In this document: positions 50,156-59,682 of the stretch, in pieces | Layout of the letters: every line of letters starts with the position of its first letter | Position numbering within the stretch: the first letter of the stretch is position 1 | DNA from: an uncultured Porphyromonadaceae bacterium | GTDB lineage: Bacteria > Bacteroidota > Bacteroidia > Bacteroidales > Muribaculaceae | NCBI GenBank assembly: GCA_900545955.1 | Contig: URAU01000008.1 | Coordinates: 1-64,000 of the forward strand | DNA length: 64,000 nt | Reading direction: 5' to 3' | Notes under the pieces: model-generated | Told to the model about the DNA's origin: nothing | Database searches by the model: none | What the model saw: only the letters and a program-made list of their open reading frames with translations | Position numbers and translations under genes: made by a program

Positions 50156-52768
50156 ATGCATTTCAGATTCTACACCTCGAGCGTGAAACTCCTCGTGCTG
50201 TCGGCTGCACTGGCCGGAGGGCTCACGCTGACGGGCTGCAAGGACGACTACGTCCTCGACGACGAGGAGCCGTCGGCCGAGCTGCTTGGCGCAAGTATCT
50301 ACGACTATCTGCGGGAGGACGGAGGATTTACTTATTTCCTGCGCCTGATCGACGACCTGGGATACGGCGAGACACTGCAGCGCACAGGAAGCAAGACGCT
50401 CTTTCCGGCCCGGGACGATGCTTTCGAACGCTTTTTCAGGAACAACCCCTACGGCGTACGAAGCTATGAGAAACTCACAGCCGCCCAAAAAAAGGCAATC
50501 ATGAACTCAAGCATGATCAACATGGCATATCTTGCCGAGATGCTCTCGAACGTTGCGGGAACAGACGGCGCCGTGGAGGGTCTGGCCATACGACGGTTCA
50601 CGTCGGCAACGCAGCTTGATACGGTGGCGCGCGTGAACGATCCCGAACTGTTTGAGAATCCTCAGTGGGCCCGTTTCGCCGAAAAGCCTCTATATATGGT
50701 GGCCGACGCGCCGATGATGGTGAATTTCACCCCGGCGCAGATGCAGACCATGGGGATGACGGCCGACGACTTCTCGGTGATTCTCAACGGTAAGAGCGTA
50801 TCCACCTCGGGCATATATATCAACGGCATCCGCGTGGTGCAGCAGGATATCATATGCAAAAACGGCTATATCCATGTGCTGGCCGATGTGATGGTGCCCG
50901 TAGGCACGATGGCCGACGCTATCGCCTCGGCTTCCGAAGCGAAAATTTTCAATCGTCTGCTCAATAAATTCAGCGCCCCCTATTTCGACAAAGCCACCGA
51001 CGCCGCTGTGAAGGAGTATTACAACGGCTCGTCGGCCATGCGCCCGTCGCTGGGCGGGGTCGACTCGATATTCCGCAAGCGCTTCTTCAACGAGCGCAAC
51101 TGCACCCGCGGTCCGCTTGGCGAAGATGTGTCGGGCAACGGTCTGCTTTATTACGATCCTTCGGAGGCTGCCTATTCGCAGTCGTCGTCGGAACAGGATA
51201 TGGGCACCATGTTCGTGCCTACCGACGAAGCGATGAACGAGTTCTTCAACAGCGGCAAGGGCGTGTATCTGCGCGATGCCTACGGTTCGTGGGACAACGT
51301 GCCGTCGGACATTCTCGCTTCCTTCCTCAAGAACCATCAGAAGCGTTCGTTCACAGCGTCGCTGCCACACCTGTGGCCCACACTGACCGACGAGACCTCC
51401 TATCCGATCGACATTACCCCGGCCAATGTGGTGCGCACGGAAATCACGGGCAACGGCACGGTATACTTCATCAACACGGTGTTCCCTCCCATCGACTATC
51501 AGGGTGTCTACGGCTCTGTGCTCACAGCCGATAATACCACCATTATGAAATGGGCGATAACCGACGACTGGAGCAACCTTGACGACAAACAGGCCATGCG
51601 CTACTATATGTATCTGCGCTCGATGGAGAACATGTACAACCTGCTCGTGCCCACCGACGAGGCTCTGCAGAACTACCGCGAACCCATCAGCTGGGCGCGC
51701 GGAGGCAGCAACCGCGAAATCTGGAGCTTCAGCTACGACAAGGCCACGAACTCGGTGCGCGCAGCTGTCTACGCCGCCGATGCAAACGGCAACAAAGGAG
51801 AGTTCAAGCGCAACGTAACCTCCAAGAGCATCATCCGCAACCGCATGCGCGATATTCTCGACCTCCATATCGTTGTCGGCGACAACGACGGCAGCACGCT
51901 GAGCGGCTATATCGACGACGGGCGCCGCCGCTTCGCCCTCACCAAGGGTGGAGGCACGATCGCTCTGTCGGGCCGCGACAACGGCCTGACCGTAAACGGC
52001 GGAGGCGACATGGAACTCAACCAGGCGCCGGCCGGGATTGTCACAGGCTCCAACGGTGACATTTGCCGCTATTCGTCGGACAACGGCCGCACCTTCTTCA
52101 TCGACCACATCATCCACGACGCCACCACAAGCGTATACAACCGCCTGGGAGAATCGCCTGAGTTCAAGGCGTTCTTCGACCTCTGCCGCGGTCACGACCA
52201 GGTGTTCAACATCTTCGCCAACGACAAGGAAATCGAGGAGATTTTCTCCGTGAAGACCACTACGGGCACCACAAGCGTGGGAAGTATCGTAAGTTTCTTC
52301 AACAACTACCGTTACACGATACTCGTGCCCACGGCCGAAGCGCTCGACCGCGCTTTCGCCTCCGATCCGAAACTATACACCTGGGAGCAGATCGCTTCCG
52401 ACTCCAACCTCGAGTCAAAACGCGCCAAAACCATATATCTGCTGCGCTTCCTGCGTTACCATTTTGTGGACAATTCCGCTTATATCGACGGCACGGCCTA
52501 TGGCCCGATGATCTATGAGACGGCTGCACGCAATGCTTTCGACAAGTTCCACAAGATATCCATCTTGAGCGACGGCATGGGGATGACCATCCGTGGCGTG
52601 GACAATCCTGTCGACAACGAGGCACACGTGATTATCTCGACCGGGCTCTACAACATCATGGCCCGCGACATTATCGTCGACAATTCGGACCTCAACAGCG
52701 CCACCGGCATCTCGGCATCGAGCCGTGCTGTGATTCACCTTATTGATAAGGCCCTGAAGTTTGAGTAA
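50156..52768 (+). CDS. surface lipoprotein with four fasciclin (FAS1) domains
   Basis: 870 residues. Lipobox LTGC with Cys28, followed by KDDYVLDDEE, the acidic run that marks surface-exported lipoproteins in Bacteroidetes. Four FAS1 units are visible from their H-box-like motifs: TLFPARDDAFERFF (~residue 82), MFVPTDEAMNEFF (~352), NLLVPTDEALQNY (~495) and YTILVPTAEALDRAF (~720). FAS1 domains mediate adhesion or ligand binding; in Bacteroidetes they occur next to SusC/SusD systems as accessory surface glycan-binding candidates. It opens the operon, with SusC 73 bp downstream. The ligand is not known. Confidence 0.85.
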   Translation: MHFRFYTSSVKLLVLSAALAGGLTLTGCKDDYVLDDEEPSAELLGASIYDYLREDGGFTYFLRLIDDLGYGETLQRTGSKTLFPARDDAFERFFRNNPYGVRSYEKLTAAQKKAIMNSSMINMAYLAEMLSNVAGTDGAVEGLAIRRFTSATQLDTVARVNDPELFENPQWARFAEKPLYMVADAPMMVNFTPAQMQTMGMTADDFSVILNGKSVSTSGIYINGIRVVQQDIICKNGYIHVLADVMVPVGTMADAIASASEAKIFNRLLNKFSAPYFDKATDAAVKEYYNGSSAMRPSLGGVDSIFRKRFFNERNCTRGPLGEDVSGNGLLYYDPSEAAYSQSSSEQDMGTMFVPTDEAMNEFFNSGKGVYLRDAYGSWDNVPSDILASFLKNHQKRSFTASLPHLWPTLTDETSYPIDITPANVVRTEITGNGTVYFINTVFPPIDYQGVYGSVLTADNTTIMKWAITDDWSNLDDKQAMRYYMYLRSMENMYNLLVPTDEALQNYREPISWARGGSNREIWSFSYDKATNSVRAAVYAADANGNKGEFKRNVTSKSIIRNRMRDILDLHIVVGDNDGSTLSGYIDDGRRRFALTKGGGTIALSGRDNGLTVNGGGDMELNQAPAGIVTGSNGDICRYSSDNGRTFFIDHIIHDATTSVYNRLGESPEFKAFFDLCRGHDQVFNIFANDKEIEEIFSVKTTTGTTSVGSIVSFFNNYRYTILVPTAEALDRAFASDPKLYTWEQIASDSNLESKRAKTIYLLRFLRYHFVDNSAYIDGTAYGPMIYETAARNAFDKFHKISILSDGMGMTIRGVDNPVDNEAHVIISTGLYNIMARDIIVDNSDLNSATGISASSRAVIHLIDKALKFE

Positions 52769-52841
52769 CATATATAGAAGGCGCCCCTGCGCGGGGACGC
52801 CGGGCCAACCAAATATCTTTAACCGAAACCGATATTCTCAA

Positions 52842-55800
52842 ATGGGAAAAGTGAAACATATATTCCTCACGCTATTGCTGACGGTGCTCCCGGCTCTTGC
52901 GGCAGCTCAGTCGGCCAATATGGTGCGGGGAACCGTTGTCGATGGCGACAACGAACCGATTATCGGTGCCACCGTGCATGAAATCGACAAGACCAACCGA
53001 GTGCACAGCATGACGGTGACCGACATCAACGGCGAATTCTCGCTTCAGGTGAAGAATCCGGCCAACAAGCTGAAAATTTCGTTTGTGGGCTTCACGGCGC
53101 AGATGCTCCCCATCGAGCCTGTGATGAACGTGAAGCTCGAAGACTCCTCGACACTGGCCGAGGTGGTCGTGACGGCCCAGAAAGTGATGAACGACGGCAC
53201 GATGCCGATTCCCATCCGCGAAATCTCCGGCGCCATGCAGACCATCAACACCAAGGCCTTTGAGGGCGTGAGCGTATCGTCGATCGACGACGCCCTGCAG
53301 GGCCGTCTGGCAGGTCTCGACATCGTGAACGCTTCGGGCGACCTCGGTTCGGGCTCGGCCATGCGTATCCGCGGCTCCGGCTCAATCAACTCCAACTCCA
53401 CGCCTCTGATCGTTCTCAACGACATCCCTTACGAAAGCCATGTCGACGGTTCGTTCGACTATGCCAATGCCACTTCCGAGCAGTTTGCCAACCTTCTCAG
53501 CATCAATCCCGAGGACATCGAAGAAATCACCGTGCTGAAGGACGGCGCCTCGGCTGCCATCTATGGCTCGCGCGGTGCCAACGGCGTGATAATGATCAAG
53601 ACCAAGCGCGGCGTCAAGGGTCCGCCCAAGGTGCAGTATCTTTTCAAATTCTCTGCTCACAAGCAGCCCCGCGGCCGCAAGATGCTTAGCGGCGACGACT
53701 ACACCATGCTCATGAAGCAGGCTTACTTCAATCCCCGCCAGGATGTGAACGCCGCCGATATCCCCGAATTCAACTACGACCCGACATTCTCGGAATACTA
53801 CGAATTCAACAACAACACTGACTGGGTCGACGCCGTGACGCAATACGGTTACACCTACGATAATACGGTAAACATTACCGGCGGCGGCGACAAGGCCCGC
53901 TACCGCGTTTCGGTGGGCTATCTCAATCAGTCAGGCACAATCATCAAGCAGCATCTCGACCGAATCTCCTCGCTGATGAACCTCGACTACCAGGTATCGG
54001 ACCGTCTGCGTTTCTCGACCGAATTCTCGCTTACCCACTCCAAAAACAAGCAGAACTATAAGGAGAACTGGGATTCCGAAGGCCTCCTCGACATCGCCTA
54101 CCGCAAGATGCCCAATGTGGGCATATACCGCCACGACGCGCAGGGCAACGAGACCGATGAGTTCTACAATATCCCCATCACCTCGCAGCTCGACGACAAC
54201 CAGAAGAACCTGGTGAACCCCGTGGCTCTGGCCCACAAGGCCAAATACGACGAGACCAACATGCGCATCATCCCCACGCTGCGCCTCAACTACGAGATTC
54301 TCGACCCGGCTAAACACCGCCTGCGCTACACGGGCTACGTGCAGTTCGACATCGAGAACAAGAAGGAGGACAAAATCCTGCCGCGCGAAATATCCTCGCA
54401 GCCATGGACCAACTGGGCCATCAACCGCGTGTACGGCCGTGAGGCGGAGAGTCTGAATATCCAGACCAAGCACGACCTCCTTTTCGTACCGAAACTTCCA
54501 GAGAAACACTCCCTGTTGCTCTACGCCGCATGGGAGCTCACCACCGGTAACTCCCAGTATCAGGAATTCCGCAAATACGACCTCCCCAACGGCATCCACA
54601 GTCCCACAGCCGAAGGATATGCCGACACTCAGGAGAGCATCAAGTCGGAATGGCGCTCGATGGCCTATATGGGTCGAATCCACTACGCCTTCGACAACCG
54701 CTACATTCTCGACGCCACCATACGCCGCGACGGCTCCACCCGCTTCGGCCCCGACAACCGCTGGGGTACCTTCCCCGCCGTATCGGTGAAATGGAACATC
54801 TCCGACGAGCACTGGATGGACTGGAGCAACGACTGGCTCAATCTGCTGGGCATCCGCCTGGGCTACGGCAAGACCGGCCGCATGCCCGACTACGAATATC
54901 TCCACTACTCGCGCTACACCGGCGGAGGCAACTACATCGACATCTCCACCATGAAGCCCTCGACCATCCGCCTGTCGAACCTCAAGTGGGAGACCAACAC
55001 GAGCTACAACCTCGGTATCGACCTGAACCTATTCAACTACAAGTACAACCTCGACTTCAACCTCTTCCACGAAAACAATCAGGACCTGCTCTTCAAGGAC
55101 TTCACCATCCCGTCGAGCACCGGATTCGGCTCGCTGAGCTATATCAACGGCGGCGCCATGGAGAAGAACGGCTGGGAACTCAATTTCTACACCAACAACC
55201 TGGTGAAAGTGGGCGACTGGAGTTTCGACGTGAATTTCAACCTCGCCAACTATACCAGCAAAATCACCGAGCTGCTCCCCGCCATCGCCGAAATGAACAA
55301 GGGCGAGTTCAATGGTCAGAACGGCTCTTATCTCTCTCGCTTCCAGGTAGGCAACGCCTACGGTTCGGTCTACGGCTTCCGCTATAAAGGCGTATACCAG
55401 TACTCCGACTACAACGAGAACGGCACTTCGCCCGTGGTACGCGACGAGGCCGGCAACGTAGTACGCGACGCCAACGGCAATCCGCTCTACATGACCTTCG
55501 GCTACGGCACGGCCAACTACCGTTTCCGCGGCGGCGACGCCATCTATGAGGACGTGAACCATGACGGCACCATCGACGAGCTCGACATCGTATACCTGGG
55601 CAACTGTAACCCTAAATTCTACGGCGGCTTCGGTTTCACCGTACGCTGGAAGAATCTATCGGTCAATGCCTTCTTCAACTTCCGCACGGGCAACAAGATT
55701 GTGAACTACGCCCGCATGTGGTCGGAGAACATGTATACCAACAACAACCAGAGCATCGCCGTGAACTGGCGCTGGCGTAAGGAAGGCGACCTCACCGACA

Positions 55801-56099
55801 TGCCGCGCGCCCTCTATCAGTACGGCTACAACTGGCTGGGAAGCGACCGCTTCGTGGAAGACGGCTCGTTCCTGCGCTTCAAGTATCTTACCTTCAATTA
55901 TGAGTTCCCCAAGACTCTCTGCGAGAAGATAAAGCTCAGCCAGATCAATACCTATCTGACGCTCAACAACCTCTGCACCTGGACCAAATACTCGGGCGTC
56001 GACCCCGAAATCTCGCCCAACCAGTACGGCATAGCCGAGGACAAGAGCAACACACCGCGCTCGCAGTACTTCACGCTCGGCATAACCGTGGGCTTCTGA
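52842..56099 (+). CDS. susC: SusC/RagA family TonB-dependent outer-membrane transporter
   Basis: 1085 residues from ATG 52842 with a signal peptide (MGKVKHIFLTLLLTVLPALAAAQ). A carboxypeptidase-regulatory-like domain follows (VRGTVVDGDNEPIIGATVHE). The plug has the usual SusC motifs LQGRLAGLDIVNASGDLGSGSAMRIRGSGSI, ITVLKDGASAAIYGSRGANGVIMI. A 22-strand barrel ends in a C-terminal phenylalanine (GITVGF). With the SusD partner it forms the bellows-type outer-membrane importer for oligosaccharides or peptides. Neighbouring genes encode fasciclin lipoproteins rather than glycosidases within the window, so the substrate is undefined. Confidence 0.95.
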   Translation: MGKVKHIFLTLLLTVLPALAAAQSANMVRGTVVDGDNEPIIGATVHEIDKTNRVHSMTVTDINGEFSLQVKNPANKLKISFVGFTAQMLPIEPVMNVKLEDSSTLAEVVVTAQKVMNDGTMPIPIREISGAMQTINTKAFEGVSVSSIDDALQGRLAGLDIVNASGDLGSGSAMRIRGSGSINSNSTPLIVLNDIPYESHVDGSFDYANATSEQFANLLSINPEDIEEITVLKDGASAAIYGSRGANGVIMIKTKRGVKGPPKVQYLFKFSAHKQPRGRKMLSGDDYTMLMKQAYFNPRQDVNAADIPEFNYDPTFSEYYEFNNNTDWVDAVTQYGYTYDNTVNITGGGDKARYRVSVGYLNQSGTIIKQHLDRISSLMNLDYQVSDRLRFSTEFSLTHSKNKQNYKENWDSEGLLDIAYRKMPNVGIYRHDAQGNETDEFYNIPITSQLDDNQKNLVNPVALAHKAKYDETNMRIIPTLRLNYEILDPAKHRLRYTGYVQFDIENKKEDKILPREISSQPWTNWAINRVYGREAESLNIQTKHDLLFVPKLPEKHSLLLYAAWELTTGNSQYQEFRKYDLPNGIHSPTAEGYADTQESIKSEWRSMAYMGRIHYAFDNRYILDATIRRDGSTRFGPDNRWGTFPAVSVKWNISDEHWMDWSNDWLNLLGIRLGYGKTGRMPDYEYLHYSRYTGGGNYIDISTMKPSTIRLSNLKWETNTSYNLGIDLNLFNYKYNLDFNLFHENNQDLLFKDFTIPSSTGFGSLSYINGGAMEKNGWELNFYTNNLVKVGDWSFDVNFNLANYTSKITELLPAIAEMNKGEFNGQNGSYLSRFQVGNAYGSVYGFRYKGVYQYSDYNENGTSPVVRDEAGNVVRDANGNPLYMTFGYGTANYRFRGGDAIYEDVNHDGTIDELDIVYLGNCNPKFYGGFGFTVRWKNLSVNAFFNFRTGNKIVNYARMWSENMYTNNNQSIAVNWRWRKEGDLTDMPRALYQYGYNWLGSDRFVEDGSFLRFKYLTFNYEFPKTLCEKIKLSQINTYLTLNNLCTWTKYSGVDPEISPNQYGIAEDKSNTPRSQYFTLGITVGF

Positions 56100-56130
56100 T
56101 TTCCCAACCATCCTTAAGAATTTCCAATCT

Positions 56131-57705
56131 ATGAAATCCCGAAATACAATGATAAAATCAATCGGAAAGGTTCTGGCTGCCGTGGCCGTGGGCGTTTCAC
56201 TGGCCGGCTGCAACGACTTTTTCGACCTGCAGCCCACCAACGAGATGGTGCTCGACGACTTCTGGAAGTCGGAGGACGACGTCAAGGCCGTAACCGGCTC
56301 CTGCTACCGCAATATGCAGGAGAGCGACTTCCTCAAGCGCGTAATCGTATGGGGAGAGTTCCGCAGCGACAACATGCTCCTGAGCCCCTCCAACGGCGAC
56401 GACAACCTCCGCTACATCGCCAATCTAAACCTGTTGCCATCGAACGGCTACACATCGTGGGGCAATTTCTATAATGTAATCAACCTCTGCAATACCGTTG
56501 AGCACTTCGCCCCCGGGGTTCGCGACGAGGACCCCAATTTCACCCAGTCGCAGCTCAACGCATATCTGGCCGAGGTGAAGGGTATCCGCGCCTACTGCTA
56601 TTTCACTCTGGTGCGTGCCTTCCGCGATGTTCCTTTCGTCACCGAGCCGGTAATCGACGATACCGACACCTTCGAGGCTCCGCAGGCCGATCCCGACCAT
56701 ATAATTGACTTCCTGATCGACGACCTCAAGGCTGTTGAGCCCCGTGCGGCCGCCACCTACAGCAACAAGACCTACACAAAGAGCCGCATGACGCAGGCCG
56801 CTATCCGCGCCCTTATCGCCGACATGTGTCTCTGGCGCGGCCGCTACGGCGAGTGTATCGAATACTGCGACCGCCTTCTCCGCGACGCTAACAACGTCTT
56901 CACCCTCGTGCCTTCGATGAGCTACAGCCGCGAGGTGTTCACCACCGGCCTCAGCTCCGAGACAATTTTCGAGCTGAACTACAACACGGTCAACTACTGG
57001 AACTATGCCGTCGCCGACTTCTACGGCGAGCAGAGCCAGGGCTACGCCCAGCAGATCATTCCCTACGACTTCAAGACGGGGGTACGTCAGCTCTTCGGCG
57101 AGACCGACCTGCGTGAGCGCACCTCCTATTATTCCAACTCCGGCGGAGGGGCCATCATTCGCAAATATGTGAGCTATCTGGAGGGCACCGCACTTACTGC
57201 CTCCAGCGTATCGTCGGGCGACTATATCCGCGTATCGCCCTACGAGACCAAATGGATTGTATACCGCCTGCCTGAAATCTATCTCATGAAGGCCGAGGCC
57301 ATCGTAGAGAGCGGAGGCGACCTTCAGGAGGCGTTCCGCCTGGCCTGCATCAGCTACGACCGCGCCAATCCCGAGGCCGGAGCCGGCTCGCTCAGCTTCG
57401 ACAACTATAACTCCACCGAGCTGATGCTGAACTTTATCTACGACGAGCGCCAGCGCGAGTTCCTCTACGAGGGCAAGCGATATTTCGACCTGCTGCGCCG
57501 AATTACGCATCACCGCGACCAGTTCCGCAATCTTGTGAGCACTTATCTCGCCGTGAAATACGACAATCTCGACCAAAGTACCGTATCGAGCAAACTCAGC
57601 AGCTACGACGCGCTTTATATGCCAATCAACGCAACAGAAATGCGTGCCAACAGCCTGCTCGTGCAGAATCCCTTTTATAAGCAGTCGACCGACATAACGA
57701 ACTGA
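56131..57705 (+). CDS. susD: SusD/RagB family nutrient-binding surface lipoprotein
   Basis: 524 residues. The signal ends in LAGC with Cys27, and NDFFDLQPTNEM follows, the canonical start of SusD proteins. The body is a TPR-like helical scaffold (LAEVKGIRAYCYFTLVRAFRDVPFV; IRALIADMCLWRGRYGECIEYCDRLL). The C-terminal part has the family motif DERQREFLYEGKRYFDLLRR. It caps the SusC barrel on the cell surface. It starts 31 bp after susC and is co-transcribed. An alternative ATG six codons downstream (56149) is possible. Confidence 0.95.
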   Translation: MKSRNTMIKSIGKVLAAVAVGVSLAGCNDFFDLQPTNEMVLDDFWKSEDDVKAVTGSCYRNMQESDFLKRVIVWGEFRSDNMLLSPSNGDDNLRYIANLNLLPSNGYTSWGNFYNVINLCNTVEHFAPGVRDEDPNFTQSQLNAYLAEVKGIRAYCYFTLVRAFRDVPFVTEPVIDDTDTFEAPQADPDHIIDFLIDDLKAVEPRAAATYSNKTYTKSRMTQAAIRALIADMCLWRGRYGECIEYCDRLLRDANNVFTLVPSMSYSREVFTTGLSSETIFELNYNTVNYWNYAVADFYGEQSQGYAQQIIPYDFKTGVRQLFGETDLRERTSYYSNSGGGAIIRKYVSYLEGTALTASSVSSGDYIRVSPYETKWIVYRLPEIYLMKAEAIVESGGDLQEAFRLACISYDRANPEAGAGSLSFDNYNSTELMLNFIYDERQREFLYEGKRYFDLLRRITHHRDQFRNLVSTYLAVKYDNLDQSTVSSKLSSYDALYMPINATEMRANSLLVQNPFYKQSTDITN

Positions 57706-57772
57706 TTGCCGGGCATCGGCATATCCTGAATTACGATACCATAGCAAAAGCAACACAACATCACTCCGCAAT

Positions 57773-59626
57773 ATGACCAACATAAGAAACATATTCAGCC
57801 GCATGGCTGCCACCGCGCTCCTTCTGGTGCCGGCAGTGGAAGCCACGGTGCTCACCGGGTGTTCCGACGACGTTGACGACGAGGCTTTCTACACCTTCAC
57901 CGGCCACACTGTCTCCTCCTACATCCACGAGGACGGCCGATTCTCCATTTTCGCCTCGCTACTCGACGAGACGGGCATCGGGGGCCTGCTCTCCACCTAC
58001 GGCCACTACACGCTCTTCGCTCCCACCGACGAAAGCATACGCCGCTATCTGTCGGACAACGGTCTGCGACTGGGCAACCTCACCCTCGACGAGAAACGCG
58101 AGCTGGTCTACAACCACATCGTCAATTCCAAAGGAATCGACTATACCTCCGATCAGTTTGAAGAGGGCGCCCTGCCTGAGTCGTCGATGAGCGACAACTA
58201 TATCACCGTGTCGTTCGCCACCGATGCCACCGGTTCGGGTCTGGTAATATACCTCAACAAAAATGTGCCCATCATCGAGAAGGACATCGAAGTGCACAAT
58301 GGCGTCGTCCACGTGGTCGGCAACGTAATCGTGCCCTCGAAAGATTTCATCGCCGACGTAATCGAGCAGGAGGGCCGTTTCACTATCTTTGCCCAGGCTC
58401 TTCGCGCCACAGGACTCAACCGCGCCATGGAGCCCATTCGCGACGAGAGCTATGTGTCGCCCTATCCGTCGGGCGTGGTGGTGCGCGGCGAGAATTCTTT
58501 CCGTGTTCCCACCGTGAAACGCTACGGCTACACTCTCTTCGCCGAGCCCGACAACATCATGGGCCTCTACGGCATCCACACCCTCGATGAACTCGTGGCC
58601 TACGCCGAGCAGTATTACGGCACCGACGACCGCGGTGACTACACCTCCGAGGCCAATGCGCTCAATAAGTTCGTGGCATACCACATCCTCGACCGCCAGA
58701 TGTCGACCAACTCCTTCCTCTACAACGGCCCATGCACCGTAAGCTCGCGCATGAACGAGCGCACCGAATATTATGAGACTATGCTCACCTACCGCCTGAT
58801 GGAAATCAAGGCCGGCAACCGCATCAATACTCTGAGCGACGGCCGTTGTGTGGGTCTCGACGAGCAGCTCTCCAACATCAGCGCAATCAATGGTTTCGCC
58901 CACTCGCTTACGTCGATGCTCGTCTACGATGAGAACAACATGGTGAACGACGTGCTCAACAAGCGCATCCGCTTCGACTTCTACAACGTTCCCCCCGAAC
59001 TTACCAACAACAACATCCGCTGGCAGCTCGCCGACATCCAGGGCGAGAACGGCTACGTGATACCCAACGATTTCTGCTCCAAGCATCTCAGCTTCTCCGA
59101 CGAGACGGAAATCACCATGTGGGCCTCCAACGGCTGGACAAACTTCGAGGCCGACGAGCTCAAACTCAACGGCTGGTATGACTTCACCCTGAGAATGCTT
59201 CCGATGCCTCCGGGCTCCTACGAAGTGCGCATCGGCTACCGCCAGGAGTCGTGGCGCGGCATCGCCCAGCTTTTCGTCGATGGCGAAATCCAGGGTATTC
59301 CCCGCGACCTCCGTATCGCCGGCACCGATCCGCAGGTAGGCTGGCTTCCCGACACCGACAGCCCCGCCGACTCCGAAAACGACAAGGCCATGCGAAACCG
59401 CGGGTATATGAAAGCTCCCGCATCGATCTATACGCCCCAGAGCGGCGGTGTATCGCTCCGCGCGGTCAACACGTGCCTGCGCGTGATTGTAGGCCAGTTC
59501 ACCTGGCAGGAATATGGTGCCCATACCCTCCGCGGCAAGAACGTCTACGACCCTAATCAGGAGTTCCACGGCGACTATATCGAGATTATACCCGTGAGTC
59601 AGATCGAGCGCGAGGACATCTACTGA
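57773..59626 (+). CDS. fasciclin-domain surface lipoprotein 2
   Basis: 617 residues. Lipobox VLTGC with Cys30, then SDDVDDE. The first FAS1 domain is clear around HYTLFAPTDESIRRYL (~residue 80). A second begins near EGRFTIFAQALRATGLN (~200). The last ~200 residues form a beta-rich region with a galactose-binding-like pattern (LKLNGWYDFTLRMLPMPPGSYEVRIGYRQES; IAQLFVDGEIQGIP), so the protein probably joins FAS1 adhesion units to a jelly-roll module. It starts 67 bp after susD. The role as an accessory ligand-binding protein of the SusCD pair is inferred from context. Confidence 0.8.
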   Translation: MTNIRNIFSRMAATALLLVPAVEATVLTGCSDDVDDEAFYTFTGHTVSSYIHEDGRFSIFASLLDETGIGGLLSTYGHYTLFAPTDESIRRYLSDNGLRLGNLTLDEKRELVYNHIVNSKGIDYTSDQFEEGALPESSMSDNYITVSFATDATGSGLVIYLNKNVPIIEKDIEVHNGVVHVVGNVIVPSKDFIADVIEQEGRFTIFAQALRATGLNRAMEPIRDESYVSPYPSGVVVRGENSFRVPTVKRYGYTLFAEPDNIMGLYGIHTLDELVAYAEQYYGTDDRGDYTSEANALNKFVAYHILDRQMSTNSFLYNGPCTVSSRMNERTEYYETMLTYRLMEIKAGNRINTLSDGRCVGLDEQLSNISAINGFAHSLTSMLVYDENNMVNDVLNKRIRFDFYNVPPELTNNNIRWQLADIQGENGYVIPNDFCSKHLSFSDETEITMWASNGWTNFEADELKLNGWYDFTLRMLPMPPGSYEVRIGYRQESWRGIAQLFVDGEIQGIPRDLRIAGTDPQVGWLPDTDSPADSENDKAMRNRGYMKAPASIYTPQSGGVSLRAVNTCLRVIVGQFTWQEYGAHTLRGKNVYDPNQEFHGDYIEIIPVSQIEREDIY

Positions 59627-59682
59627 TTCCTGCTCCCTTTCCTTCCCATCGAAACCTGTAAATCAGAATATCAGATAAAGCA